From assembly GCA_019745415.1 (NCBI GenBank), contig JAIETF010000003.1, positions 93,848-157,847 on the forward strand: a DNA stretch of 64,000 nt, in the 5' to 3' direction. The number at the start of each line of letters is the position of its first letter. Position 1 is the first letter of the stretch. Origin of the DNA: Candidatus Obscuribacterales bacterium (GTDB lineage: Bacteria > Cyanobacteriota > Vampirovibrionia > Obscuribacterales > Obscuribacteraceae). Below are positions 55,090 through 64,000 of the stretch, piece after piece. Under the pieces are notes generated by a model. The model saw nothing but the letters and a program-made list of their open reading frames with translations, searched no databases and was not told the DNA's origin. A program made the translations under genes and the position numbers.

Positions 55090-56283
55090 ATGAAAAAGGT
55101 TGTAGTGATTGGCGGCGCTGGAGCCATGGGACAGGTTATAGTCAGAGACCTGTTGGACAACCCCGCAATCGAAGTGGTAGTGGCCGACTATGACCGTGAG
55201 AAAGCGGATAATCTAGCCCAGAGCCTAGCCGAGCAAAACGGTCTTGTGGTTGGAGAACGCATAAGAGGCGAATTTGCTGACATCACTAACAAGCCGGTGC
55301 TGGTAAAGATCCTCAAGAACGCCAGCTGTGTTATAAACTCCACCCCCTATTATCACAATGTCAATGTCATGGAAGCAGCACTTGATGCAGGCTGTCACTA
55401 TACAGATCTAGGTGGACTCTTCCATGTCAGCAAAGAGCAGCTAAAGCTCGATGCTCGCTTCAAGGAAAGCGGGCTAACGGCTGTAATCGGCATGGGCGCC
55501 GCCCCAGGCATGACTAATATCATGGCCGCCAAAGCCCAGGAAAACATGGACAGCCTGGAGTCTATCGATATCTTTGTCGGATCGATCGATAACACCGCCC
55601 TCGACCATCCTTTCCTACCACCCTATTCCATCGAGACCCTCATCGATGAATACACGATGCCGCCCATGGTTTTCGAGGGCGATTACAAAGAGATGCCTCC
55701 CCTCTCCGGCGAAATCGCCGTGGATTTTCCAGCGCCTGTAGGTGAGCAGCACGCCATCTATACCTTGCATTCCGAAGTCTTGACCTTACCTATGACTTAT
55801 AAGGCAAAGGGAGTAGAAAGGGTAACTTTCAGACTCGGTCTACCAATCGAGTTCCATGAAAAAATCAAGTTTTTGATGTCTCTCGGGCTCGGCTCAAAAG
55901 AAAAGATTCACACCGCTGATGGTGCGTTCTCACCGCGCAAAATTCTAGCAACCCTGATCAACCAGTTTCCCGTTCCCCAAGTAGAACCTGACGACTGCGA
56001 AGTTGTAAGAGTAGATGTTGTGGGCGTTATCGAAGGCAGACGAACAATGTGCCGCATGGAAACGACAGTATACAATGATAAACGCTGGCATGTTTCCTGT
56101 GGCGCCCTCGACACGGGCGTGCCTCCATCTATAGTGGCACAAATGTTGTGCGACGAGACCATACATAGCCGTGGCGTGCTGGCACCAGAAGTAGCCGTAC
56201 CAGCAGATCGCTTCTTTCAGGAATTAGCCAAACGCGGCATAAGTATGCATCGCATTTCTAAGCAAGAGCTGGTTTTTCACTGA
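55090..56283 (+). CDS. Saccharopine dehydrogenase family protein
   Basis: Rossmann loop VIGGAGAMGQVI at residues 5-16, then the Sacchrp_dh-type SCVINSTPYYHNVNVMEAAL and MGAAPGMTNIMAA. The family includes saccharopine dehydrogenase and carboxynorspermidine synthase relatives. Which reaction applies is not clear from sequence. ATG at 55090 is chosen over a TTG at 55084. The 3' end overlaps fabD by 26 bases. Confidence 0.8.
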   Translation: MKKVVVIGGAGAMGQVIVRDLLDNPAIEVVVADYDREKADNLAQSLAEQNGLVVGERIRGEFADITNKPVLVKILKNASCVINSTPYYHNVNVMEAALDAGCHYTDLGGLFHVSKEQLKLDARFKESGLTAVIGMGAAPGMTNIMAAKAQENMDSLESIDIFVGSIDNTALDHPFLPPYSIETLIDEYTMPPMVFEGDYKEMPPLSGEIAVDFPAPVGEQHAIYTLHSEVLTLPMTYKAKGVERVTFRLGLPIEFHEKIKFLMSLGLGSKEKIHTADGAFSPRKILATLINQFPVPQVEPDDCEVVRVDVVGVIEGRRTMCRMETTVYNDKRWHVSCGALDTGVPPSIVAQMLCDETIHSRGVLAPEVAVPADRFFQELAKRGISMHRISKQELVFH

Positions 56284-57241
56284 GCGCCAAAGCTGCAACT
56301 GTTTCGGTAAGACTAGCCTGATCGTAGATATTGAACACCTTGATCTGGCGATCTATCTTTTTGACCAGACCGGCAAGCACTTTACCCGGTCCAATTTCGA
56401 CAATGGTATCGACACCGTTGGCGGCCATATACTCAACCGTACCGGTCCAACGTACAGCGCTTTCCATCTGGCGACCGAGTTTCTCTTTCAAAACCTGGGG
56501 TTCTTTTGAACCCTGGGCATCAAAGTTTTGCACCACAGTAAATGCAGCCGGGGCAAACTGACAGTTTTTCAAGGTCTGGGCAAATTCCTGAGCAGCGCCC
56601 GACATCAGGGGTGAGTGAAAGGCTCCGCCAACCGGCAGCGGAATCGCCTTACCGCCTCGTTCCTTCACTAAGGCACCAGCCCTGGTGACAGCTTCGGGAT
56701 TGCCTGAAATAACCAATTGTTCGCGGGTGTTGAAATTAGCCACCAAAACCACATGGTCAGTGCCGCCGGCCGGACTGCCTTCGGCCAGCAATGCCTGCGA
56801 AACTTCATGACAAACAGCTTCTAAAGCCTCGGCACTCATGCCGAGAACGGCAGTCATAGCTCCCTTCGGACAAGACTCCATAAGTGAAGCACGCTTCTCA
56901 ACCAGTCTAACTGTATCTTCCAAGCTAAGCACACCGGCGGCGCACAAAGCAGAAAACTCACCGAGTGAATGCCCTGCCACAAAATCGGGTCTTGGTCCGC
57001 CGGCTTTTTGGTAGGCAGCCCAGGCCGCTAAAGAAACAGCCAAGATAGTGGGCTGGGTGTTGATAGTACGCTTCAGAGCTTCTTCCGGACCTTGGAAGCA
57101 GAGCTGACTGAGTGAACGGCCGGCGGCAGCATCAATTTTGGAGAAGGTGTCACGGGCGGTGTCATTCCCCTGCTCCAGATCGAGACCCATGCCCACAGAC
57201 TGAGAACCCTGCCCGGGGAACACGCAAGCCAGCTTAGCCAT
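56258..57241 (-). CDS. fabD: Malonyl-CoA:ACP transacylase
   Basis: Transfers malonyl groups to acyl carrier protein in fatty acid synthesis. PGQGSQSVGMG, nucleophile Ser92 in GHSLGEFSAL, His209 in GGAFHSPLM and GPGKVLAGLVKKI are present. AGGAG precedes the ATG, and plsX ends 13 bases upstream. It is the last gene of the yceD-rpmF-plsX-fabD set. Confidence 0.95.
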   Translation of the reverse strand: MAKLACVFPGQGSQSVGMGLDLEQGNDTARDTFSKIDAAAGRSLSQLCFQGPEEALKRTINTQPTILAVSLAAWAAYQKAGGPRPDFVAGHSLGEFSALCAAGVLSLEDTVRLVEKRASLMESCPKGAMTAVLGMSAEALEAVCHEVSQALLAEGSPAGGTDHVVLVANFNTREQLVISGNPEAVTRAGALVKERGGKAIPLPVGGAFHSPLMSGAAQEFAQTLKNCQFAPAAFTVVQNFDAQGSKEPQVLKEKLGRQMESAVRWTGTVEYMAANGVDTIVEIGPGKVLAGLVKKIDRQIKVFNIYDQASLTETVAALALSEKPALA

Positions 57242-57253
57242 TATTCAATTCTC

Positions 57254-58270
57254 CTATGATCTCACTTCAGCTTTGGTGGAGCGAAAACTTTTTTCGATTG
57301 TGCCAACCACATCGGCCCGCACCATGTCGCAGGCGACGCGAATAGCGTTCTTGACGGCGGTGTGACGAGATCCACCGTGAGCAATGACGCAGACACCCTT
57401 AAGTCCGACAAGAGGAGCGCCCCCGAATATATCAGGATCGACTCTTGACTTGAGCGCCTTAAAAGCCGGCTTGGCAATAACACCGCCCAATTTACCGCGC
57501 ATCGAACTCATCAATTCTTGCTTGAGCATGTGATTGACCATCTTGGCGATGCCTTCGGCAGTTTTGAGCGAGACATTGCCGGTGAAACCATCGGTGACGA
57601 CCACGTCCACTTTACCCATGGGATAGTCGCGACCTTCGACAAAACCTATGAAATTAAGATCATCTCTAGCTTTCAAGAGCGCGTAAGTCTGCTGCACTAA
57701 ATCATTGCCCTTTGTTTCTTCGGCACCAATATTGAGGACACCCACACGCGGACGCTTGACATTATTGAGACCGGAATAGAGAATCGAACCCATTAGACCA
57801 AACTGCACCAGCATCTCTGCATCGCAGTCGACGTTGGCACCGGCATCGACGACTATGCAATGCTTGGTATGGATGGTCGGCATCTGAGCAGCAATTGCGC
57901 AGCGCATGACATTGGGCAATCGACCAATAATGAAGGTCGCAGCAACGGCGGCAGCCCCGGTTGAACCGCAAGCGACGACGCAATCGGCGTCGCCCTGTGC
58001 AACCTGGGCCATTGCTTTCACTATAGATGAATCTTTTTTGCGCAAAACGGCTTTACTGGGCTTTTCATCCATAGCCACCACTTCAGAAGCGGGGACGATT
58101 GAAACGTTCAGCCCCTGAATCTCATGGCGTTTGAGCTCATTCTCGATGTCCTGAGGGCGACCGACCAGTTGCACTGAAACGCCGTACTCACGTGCGGCCA
58201 GCACAGCACCATGCACCACCTCGCGGGGCGCATAGTCGCCACCCATAGCGTCTATGGACACTCGTATCAT
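57254..58270 (-). CDS. plsX: Phosphate acyltransferase PlsX
   Basis: Makes acyl-phosphate from acyl-ACP for phospholipid synthesis. Hallmarks are SIDAMGGDYAPREVV, KPSKAVLRKKDSSIV, GSTGAAAVAATFI, DAGANVDCDAEML and FTGNVSLKTAEGI. GGAG lies six bases before the ATG. FabH, usually found between plsX and fabD, is absent here. Confidence 0.96.
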   Translation of the reverse strand: MIRVSIDAMGGDYAPREVVHGAVLAAREYGVSVQLVGRPQDIENELKRHEIQGLNVSIVPASEVVAMDEKPSKAVLRKKDSSIVKAMAQVAQGDADCVVACGSTGAAAVAATFIIGRLPNVMRCAIAAQMPTIHTKHCIVVDAGANVDCDAEMLVQFGLMGSILYSGLNNVKRPRVGVLNIGAEETKGNDLVQQTYALLKARDDLNFIGFVEGRDYPMGKVDVVVTDGFTGNVSLKTAEGIAKMVNHMLKQELMSSMRGKLGGVIAKPAFKALKSRVDPDIFGGAPLVGLKGVCVIAHGGSRHTAVKNAIRVACDMVRADVVGTIEKSFRSTKAEVRS

Positions 58271-58383
58271 CTATTGCTCCAGGCTCCAGTTAAGGCTCAA
58301 GCCGTTTGTCAAACTGTATGCACCCGATCAGACGGCTCTTCTCGCCAAATTGACGAGACTAGCAGTCGATTAATTACAAACTA

Positions 58384-58572
58384 TCAGGAAGCCTGAGCGT
58401 CGGCGCGGCGAGCAGGTTTACCACGATAGTAACCGCAGTTGCCGCAGACGGTGTGACGACGACAAGGGGCGCCGCAGTTCGAGCAAGTATCGATGTTCAT
58501 TTCAGCGGCTTTCCAGTGCGCTCTGCGCTGGTGCTGCTTTTGGTGAGAAGTCTTCTTCTTAGGAACAGCCAT
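58384..58572 (-). CDS. rpmF: 50S ribosomal protein L32 (zinc form)
   Basis: The start MAVPKKKTSHQKQ at 58572 is the standard L32 N-terminus; earlier frame-open codons are not used. Cys30, Cys33, Cys43 and Cys46 form the zinc ribbon. GGAGG lies 12 bases upstream, a little far. Between yceD and plsX, as in many bacteria. Confidence 0.95.
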   Translation of the reverse strand: MAVPKKKTSHQKQHQRRAHWKAAEMNIDTCSNCGAPCRRHTVCGNCGYYRGKPARRADAQAS

Positions 58573-58626
58573 GGCTGTATGGATCCTCCAACATATCCGG
58601 ACCAAATATTATCTACGAAAAATGGC

Positions 58627-59172
58627 TCAGTCCTGCTTAGGAAACAGAGTCTTTAGGTTCTTCCAACGTGGGTCGATTGGACGTTCATCTTTAGAACCCG
58701 CCGCCCCATCTTCTGAAACAGCCGCGGAATCAGGATTTCCCGGTTTTGGAGGACCGGAACAATCACTGCCGCACCGACAAAAGACAGGTGAAGCTAACGT
58801 TACAGCTTGATACACAACGTCGCTGATGTCAATAATGCCATCCCGGCCAATCTCTTCATAGAAATCATTCTTAAGTAATTCTTTTTCGCGCGGCGCTCCC
58901 ATTTCAAACTCTTCCACCAGATCGCGATAAGGCACCAAAAGCTCGTCCAAGTCCACGCTCAGGGCTTGGAAGTACTGACGCCAACAAGTTTCACAAGTAA
59001 GCTTTAGAAGGGTCTTAACATTGCCGGCAATTTTCACCCCAGCACCGGTGCGAGAGACCGTAAGTGTGCCGACTACAGGCTTTACGGCATCATCAACGGG
59101 CAAGGTTTCTGAAAAATCGATAGTAAAACGTCTTTCACCTAATTGCCCTAATTCGTCGATACTTATTTTCAT
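58627..59172 (-). CDS. DUF177/YceD family protein
   Basis: DUF177 (YceD): LTCETCWRQYFQALSVDLDE and the DIIDISDVVYQAV-type segment, with CRCGSDCSG near the end. The family affects 23S rRNA accumulation. It is 54 bases upstream of rpmF, the standard gene order. Confidence 0.85.
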   Translation of the reverse strand: MKISIDELGQLGERRFTIDFSETLPVDDAVKPVVGTLTVSRTGAGVKIAGNVKTLLKLTCETCWRQYFQALSVDLDELLVPYRDLVEEFEMGAPREKELLKNDFYEEIGRDGIIDISDVVYQAVTLASPVFCRCGSDCSGPPKPGNPDSAAVSEDGAAGSKDERPIDPRWKNLKTLFPKQD

Positions 59173-59199
59173 GATCTGGCTTGAAATGGTTGATAAGAA

Positions 59200-60546
59200 G
59201 TGAATTATAGTACAAATCCGCCCCTTCTCCTGGCAGCCGACTGGCTAATTGACGGCTTGGGCGGCGGAGAAGCAGAGGCTGCCCTGATAATCGAAGAGGG
59301 TCTGATAAAAAAGATCTTGACAGGTAAAGAGTCTAGAGACAAGTTCCTGGCTAGCGACCAAGGTTCTCGCTATCGCTTTATAAACTATGAAAGTGCAGTG
59401 CTCAGTCCTGGTCTTATCAACCTGCACACCCACCTTGACTACACAGCCGCAGCGGATCTCTATGAGCAGTATGAGAACGACCAAGAAAAGCAACGCTCTC
59501 AGAATAAACTCTTTCAATGGCTCTACAAGCTAGTCTCAAAGTCTCGACAATGGTCAGCTGAAGACTTTAGACAGTCAGCCGCAAGCGGTGCCGAAAAGCT
59601 TCTTGCCGCAGGCGTTACTTTCTGCGTCGACAGTTCTTATACGGGGGAAGCCGCCCGAGCCCTAGCTGAAGCAGGCTTGAAGGGCTTGGTTGGACTCGAA
59701 CTTTTCGGCTTGGATGAAAACAGAGCGGCGATCAATTTTGAGCGCTGGTGCCAAAGATGGGCAGCCCTCAAACAAGACCCCCTGCTTTCGGCAGCCCAAA
59801 ACAGAGTGACACTGACTGTGGCACCGCACGCCCCTTACACAGTGGCACCCAGCTTATGGCAAAAAGCCGATGCTTTTGCCGAGAAAAACTCGCTGCCAGT
59901 GTTGGCCCACCTAGCTGAAAGCAGTCAAGAGTGCCTCTGGCTAAAAGCCGGTGATAAGGAAGTCGACGATTATATAAAGTGGGTCAGTCCACCTGGAAGC
60001 AGAGAAGATTTGCTGGAAAGCTTGAGCTTCAGAGGGAAGGGACGTACACCAGTCGAGCATCTGAAAGAGCATCAAGTCTTGAATTCCCGGCTTATTGCCG
60101 CTCATTGTCTCAAGTTTAGCCAAACAGACTTAGACCTCTTTGCCGAAAGCGGCGCTCGCGCCGCCCTGTGCCCGCGCAGCAATGCCGCCTTAGGCAACGG
60201 CTGCCCCGACCTGAAACGTTTCTTTGATCTGCCGGCCGGGCTTGGCACCGACAGCCTGGCTTCCAGCCCCGACTTGAGCCCCAGACTAGAAGCGGCCTGG
60301 CTAACCAAGAATTATGATAGTCGCAGCCTGCATTGCCTAATTACAGAGAAAGCGGCGAAAGCGGCCGGCATGAGAGATTTGGGCGCCATTGAAGTTGGAC
60401 GCAGAGCCGATCTGGCTATCTTTAGACTGGCTGAACCTCAAAAGGTAAGGAGTCTGGATGAGGCTTATGACGCCTTTTTCGCCAGCAAGACCGAAACCGA
60501 AGCTGTCTTTGTAGACGGCGGGCAGATTTGGGCAAAGAATTCGTAG
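59200..60546 (+). CDS. Metal-dependent amidohydrolase (deaminase-like)
   Basis: TIM-barrel amidohydrolase with LHTHLD (His76, His78), APHAPYT, LAHLAES, AAHCLK and the metal Asp in GTDSLASSPD. The pattern fits the deaminase group that includes cytosine, guanine and S-adenosylhomocysteine deaminases and aminofutalosine deaminase. I cannot choose among them. GTG start; the ribosome site is weak. Confidence 0.82.
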   Translation: MNYSTNPPLLLAADWLIDGLGGGEAEAALIIEEGLIKKILTGKESRDKFLASDQGSRYRFINYESAVLSPGLINLHTHLDYTAAADLYEQYENDQEKQRSQNKLFQWLYKLVSKSRQWSAEDFRQSAASGAEKLLAAGVTFCVDSSYTGEAARALAEAGLKGLVGLELFGLDENRAAINFERWCQRWAALKQDPLLSAAQNRVTLTVAPHAPYTVAPSLWQKADAFAEKNSLPVLAHLAESSQECLWLKAGDKEVDDYIKWVSPPGSREDLLESLSFRGKGRTPVEHLKEHQVLNSRLIAAHCLKFSQTDLDLFAESGARAALCPRSNAALGNGCPDLKRFFDLPAGLGTDSLASSPDLSPRLEAAWLTKNYDSRSLHCLITEKAAKAAGMRDLGAIEVGRRADLAIFRLAEPQKVRSLDEAYDAFFASKTETEAVFVDGGQIWAKNS

Positions 60547-60626
60547 ATAAAGACAGGCAAACCTGGTATATAGAAGGAAATCGACAGGACGGCTTTTTAA
60601 CAAAGGTCTAGACAAGGGGCTAACTC

Positions 60627-61331
60627 ATGGCAGGACGTACTGACCATATTTGCAGCGGTAGAACTTGTATGTTTTGCCGGGTGCTGGAAAACCCGCAAAA
60701 AGTAAAGGGCGGAGCAGGCACCCGTGCTTATATGGACAATCAGGTCATAGAAAGAGTAAAAGAGCTGGAAGAGCGTTCACTCTTGACCACTACAGCGGCA
60801 GCCCTTTCCAATTCAGGCGGCGAAGATATAGAGCGCCTGGCTTTGATAGATTCACTGACAGATCTTTATAACAGTCGTACATTTCTGAAAGAAATAAAAG
60901 ATGAGTTAAAGCGGGCCAAGCGCTACAAACGCCCGGTTTCGCTTATCATCGCCGGGGTTGACAACTTCGACGAAATGCAACGCAGCTTTGGCGCCCTCAC
61001 TGCCGACTCGGTTTTGAAGCTGGTTGGAAGCGTCATAAAGTCTGCAGTGCGCGATGTTGACATTGCCGCCCGTTATTCAGCCGGCGAATTTGCCATTATC
61101 TTGCCCGAGACAAATGCTCAGGGCGCAGCAATAGTTGCTGAAAGAATTAGAAGCCGGGTAGCCAATCATGACATCACCCATAACTGGCACAATCTCAAGG
61201 TCAGTACATCGGTTGGAGTGGCGGCATTCCCGTCCCATGCCCGTGAACACGACGAACTAATTCACAGAACTATTCAGGCCCTGGAGGCAGCCTTCCAAAA
61301 GGGAGGCAATCAGGTTGTTACCTCGGTATAA
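60627..61331 (+). CDS. Degenerate GGDEF protein with N-terminal cysteine motif
   Basis: A GGDEF-like fold (LALIDSLTDLYNSRTFLKEI, VSTSVGVAAFPSHAREHDEL) in which GGDEF is SAGEF (residues 151-155), so cyclase activity is probably lost. The I-site RxxD is kept five residues earlier (RDVD), suggesting a c-di-GMP-binding role. The N-terminus has His7-x-Cys9-x4-Cys14-x2-Cys17, a possible metal site. No PAS, GAF or membrane domain. Confidence 0.8.
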   Translation: MAGRTDHICSGRTCMFCRVLENPQKVKGGAGTRAYMDNQVIERVKELEERSLLTTTAAALSNSGGEDIERLALIDSLTDLYNSRTFLKEIKDELKRAKRYKRPVSLIIAGVDNFDEMQRSFGALTADSVLKLVGSVIKSAVRDVDIAARYSAGEFAIILPETNAQGAAIVAERIRSRVANHDITHNWHNLKVSTSVGVAAFPSHAREHDELIHRTIQALEAAFQKGGNQVVTSV

Positions 61332-61408
61332 TCCCTGATTTCGGCGTACTTATTATAATGGGGAACTCTATCTAGAAGAGTTTCCTAAATAAGGCTGTAC
61401 TTTCAATA

Positions 61409-62998
61409 ATGAGCATACTTGGACAGGCCGGCAGCAAGTCTACCGGCAAGGTCGGGGGATCCGGACCAAACATAAAGGCCCTTTTCAGCGACTGGAAACC
61501 GATAACGGTTATTGCAGTGCTGATCTGGTCTCTGACCACATTGATTCAGGTGGTTCCCAACAAAACCGTGAAAGACTGGGAATACCTCTCTTCTTTGAGC
61601 GGCGAACCATTACGCCTGGAAATAATGAAGCGGGTGGAGAAATTGCCTGACTGGTCGAAGATGAACGACTATCAGAAAGAGTTTGCCGTCAAGACCGAAT
61701 ATGAAAACGCTTCAATAGGCAACAATATTCAAGTCTTGGGTCATGTCAAAGGCTATACGGTCTTTACCAACCTAAAACTTGGTCTCGACTTACGCGGCGG
61801 CAGCCAGCTTCTTTTGCGAGCCATTCCAGCCCCGCCCAACGTGCCGGTTATAGACAACCATGTCATGCAAGGTGTCGAGACGGTGATCAACAACCGTATC
61901 AACTCTCTGGGTGTTTCTGAAACACTGGTGCAAAGAGCTGGCAAAGATAGACTGATTGTCGAATTACCCGGCATCAAAGATCCCCAGCAAGCGAAAGACC
62001 GCATCGGTACTACGGCCTTGCTCGAGTTCAAAGAAATGGTCTTCACTTCGGAAGGCGGAATTGCCTGGAAAGATGTCGGTCTCACCGGCGCCGACTTCAA
62101 GCATGCTCAATCGACCCCGACAGCCGGCACCTACCAGATTGACTTTGAATTCAAACCAGAAGGTGCCAAGAAATTCGGCGAATTGACCAAGCGCTTGGTC
62201 GGTCGCTATATCGGTATCTTTCTTGATGGACAGCCGGTTGACCGCGGTCCGGACGGACGTCCTATTCCAGTGGAGCGCTATCCGGGCGTGCGCGTCAATG
62301 AACCGATCACCGGTGGACGCGGTCAGATAACCGGTTCGTTCACCCAGGCTCAGGCAGCCGATCTTGCCTTAAAGCTAAACGCCGGTGCGCTGCCTGTACC
62401 AGTTGAGATCTTGGAAGAAAGATCGGTGGGCGCCACACTAGGTCAAGACTCGATTCAAAAGAGCTTGCTTGCCGGAGCTGTCGGCATCGCAGCCGTGATG
62501 ATCTTTATGGTGGCCATTTACGGCTTGCCCGGCTTGATTGCCGACCTGGCCCTGATTCTCTATACAGTGGCGACATTGGCCATTTTCAAAACCGTGCCGG
62601 TAACTCTAACCTTGGCTGGTATAGCCGGTTTCATTCTCTCAATCGGTATGGCGGTGGACGCAAACATTCTTATCTTCGAAAGAACAAAAGAAGAACTGAA
62701 TCGCGGCCGCAATCTCTATGTGGCAATCGAAAACGGCTTCGGCAGAGCTATGTCTTCAATCTTCGACTCGAACGTAAACAGCCTTATCGCCTGCGGCGTG
62801 CTCATGGTTTTCGGCACCTCGATTGTAAAAGGCTTCGCCGTCACCCTGGCAATCGGGGTGCTCGTATCGATGTTCACTGCCATTTCAGCAACCCGCACCA
62901 TGCTGCACCTAATCCCTAAAGAACGCGGACTTTTCGGCCATCGTTTCGACGGCAAAAAAGTCTCTCAAGCCAGCAAGGAGACCTCCGATGCTAGATAA
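61409..62998 (+). CDS. secD: Protein translocase subunit SecD
   Basis: SecD with the first periplasmic domain (LGLDLRGGSQLLLRA, TVINNRINSLGVSE, RLIVELPGIKDPQQA) and six C-terminal helices including AGFILSIGMAVDANILIFER and GTSIVKGFAVTLAIGVL. It drives late steps of Sec export with SecF. About 529 residues; the stop overlaps secF by 11 bases. Confidence 0.96.
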   Translation: MSILGQAGSKSTGKVGGSGPNIKALFSDWKPITVIAVLIWSLTTLIQVVPNKTVKDWEYLSSLSGEPLRLEIMKRVEKLPDWSKMNDYQKEFAVKTEYENASIGNNIQVLGHVKGYTVFTNLKLGLDLRGGSQLLLRAIPAPPNVPVIDNHVMQGVETVINNRINSLGVSETLVQRAGKDRLIVELPGIKDPQQAKDRIGTTALLEFKEMVFTSEGGIAWKDVGLTGADFKHAQSTPTAGTYQIDFEFKPEGAKKFGELTKRLVGRYIGIFLDGQPVDRGPDGRPIPVERYPGVRVNEPITGGRGQITGSFTQAQAADLALKLNAGALPVPVEILEERSVGATLGQDSIQKSLLAGAVGIAAVMIFMVAIYGLPGLIADLALILYTVATLAIFKTVPVTLTLAGIAGFILSIGMAVDANILIFERTKEELNRGRNLYVAIENGFGRAMSSIFDSNVNSLIACGVLMVFGTSIVKGFAVTLAIGVLVSMFTAISATRTMLHLIPKERGLFGHRFDGKKVSQASKETSDAR

Positions 62999-63950
62999 CG
63001 TTAAAGTCGACCTGGTCAAATACAGAAATATCTGGTTCGGCATTTCATTGTTGATCACCATTCCCGGTATCATCGGCATCATTGCCTGCATGAGCAAATA
63101 CCATGCCCCACTCAAGCCCGGTATAGACTTTACCGGTGGTTCCATCTTGCAATATCAATTTGACAAGCCGGCAAGCCTGGAAGCAGTGAGAGAAGTCTTA
63201 GATGAATGCGGCTTCCATGGTTCGCAAGTGCAGCAGGCAACGATATCAGGCAAAGAAGCCGTAGTCATGCGCACCAAGTCAATCGATACTGAAGCTCAAA
63301 AAGCAGTGATAGACAAGAAGCTGGTTGAAAAGCTAGGTACCTTCAAGTCGATTTCGGTAGACAAAGTCACCGCCACCATAGGTCCAGAACTATTGACCAA
63401 TGGTCTGGTGTCGCTGCTTGTCACCTTTGGCGGCATGGTTGCTTATATCAGCTATCGTTTCAAATTTGACTTTGCCGTCTGCGCTATTGCCGCCTTGGTT
63501 CACGACATAACGGTCTTGGTGGGAGTTTTCGCTTTACTCGGCTATCTCTTCGGCACCGAAGTAGATAGTTTATTCATCTCTGCCGTTCTTACAGTGATCG
63601 GCTTTTCGGTGCACGATACCATCGTCGTTTTCGACCGCGTCAGAGAAAACGCTAAATTTGTCGGCAGCAAAGTTGTCGATCCAAAAACCAAAGAAGAATA
63701 TAAAAAGACCTTCGGGGACGTGGCCAACGACAGCGTTAGTCAGACGCTCGCTCGTTCGATCTATACATCTTTGACTGTGATCATCACACTTACAGCTCTC
63801 TATTTCTTGGGCGGGGTTACCACCAAAGACTTCGTCTTAGCCATGCTCATCGGTATCATATCCGGTACCTATTCTTCTATTTTCAACGCCAGCTGCCTGC
63901 TTGTCTGGTGGCGAGAACAAAAGTCCAAAAGCACACCAAAAGCCGCCTAA
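62988..63950 (+). CDS. secF: Protein translocase subunit SecF
   Basis: SecF with KPGIDFTGGSILQYQF, VTFGGMVAYISYRF and VIGFSVHDTIVVFDRVREN, RSIYTSLTVIITLTALYF. It starts inside secD after AAGGAGACC, showing translational coupling. About 320 residues is normal. Confidence 0.96.
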   Translation: MLDNVKVDLVKYRNIWFGISLLITIPGIIGIIACMSKYHAPLKPGIDFTGGSILQYQFDKPASLEAVREVLDECGFHGSQVQQATISGKEAVVMRTKSIDTEAQKAVIDKKLVEKLGTFKSISVDKVTATIGPELLTNGLVSLLVTFGGMVAYISYRFKFDFAVCAIAALVHDITVLVGVFALLGYLFGTEVDSLFISAVLTVIGFSVHDTIVVFDRVRENAKFVGSKVVDPKTKEEYKKTFGDVANDSVSQTLARSIYTSLTVIITLTALYFLGGVTTKDFVLAMLIGIISGTYSSIFNASCLLVWWREQKSKSTPKAA

Positions 63951-63960
63951 GAGGATAACC

Positions 63961-64000
63961 ATGCCCGAAAATTTATCTGAAGACCAGAAATGGGAACTCC
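63961..64000 (+). CDS. Start of a further gene, cut by the window edge
   Basis: ATG at 63961 has AGAGGA eight bases before it and begins MPENLSEDQKWEL, ten bases after the secF stop. Too short to identify; it probably belongs to the secDF unit. Confidence 0.6.
   Translation, partial: MPENLSEDQKWEL

Overview
The window looks like a chromosomal segment of a non-photosynthetic relative of Cyanobacteria (Melainabacteria / Vampirovibrionia, probably Obscuribacter-like). This is inference from gene content, not from a marker-gene search. The signs are a suf operon with a divergent SufR-type Fe-S repressor, a SomA-like S-layer-homology (SLH) plus coiled-coil envelope protein, an Mrp ATPase that lacks the usual CxxC in the way I remember for cyanobacterial Mrp, many tetratricopeptide (TPR) proteins and frequent TTG/GTG starts. 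No photosynthesis genes are present. KdsA (Kdo synthesis) and a likely outer-membrane barrel point to a Gram-negative envelope. The DNA is almost entirely coding and shows no phage, insertion sequence, CRISPR array or integrase.

Layout. 0-5.5 kb: a truncated spermidine-synthase-like membrane protein, a GAF/LuxR regulator, an HExxH metallopeptidase candidate and a lone PxpA. 5.6-14.5 kb: secreted TPR and aspartyl-protease proteins, an ECF sigma / anti-sigma / Spy-like periplasmic module, a secreted phosphatase, kdsA and a DUF167 protein. 14.6-19.3 kb: a Ser/Thr kinase, a GH57 glucan branching enzyme, an FHA protein and a membrane protein with five near-identical AKT(M/I/L) repeats, together a plausible phospho-signalling set. 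19.4-22.7 kb: TadE/TadF/TadG-like pilus-type proteins and a secreted protein. 22.8-35.4 kb: pyruvate kinase, then sufR/sufC-B-D-Rieske-sufS-sufU-sufT, a nucleoside hydrolase, a TPR protein, mrp and a zinc-ribbon protein. 35.5-41.1 kb: recN, tRNA-Gln(TTG), rplY and a second TadG-like protein. 41.1-42.7 kb: a barrel protein divergent from a compact ArsR/CadC-type regulator plus metallothionein-like operon, with a perfect 36-bp palindrome upstream and a terminator downstream. 42.8-52.4 kb: a dienelactone-hydrolase-like enzyme, an SDR-DUF2867 protein, a group of TPR proteins, an orphan histidine kinase, an IMPase/HisN-type phosphatase and the SLH protein. 52.9-64 kb: GatD, a frameshifted glycosyltransferase, a saccharopine-dehydrogenase-like protein, the yceD-rpmF-plsX-fabD lipid/ribosome cluster (on the minus strand), an amidohydrolase, a degenerate GGDEF protein, secD-secF and the start of a further gene.

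The most interesting systems are the polycysteine metallothionein operon at about 42 kb, which resembles cyanobacterial smtB/smtA in logic but has a protein with a run of six cysteines, and the kinase / FHA / AKT-repeat set at 14.6-19.3 kb. Both assignments rest on reading motifs in the translated sequence; no database search was possible.
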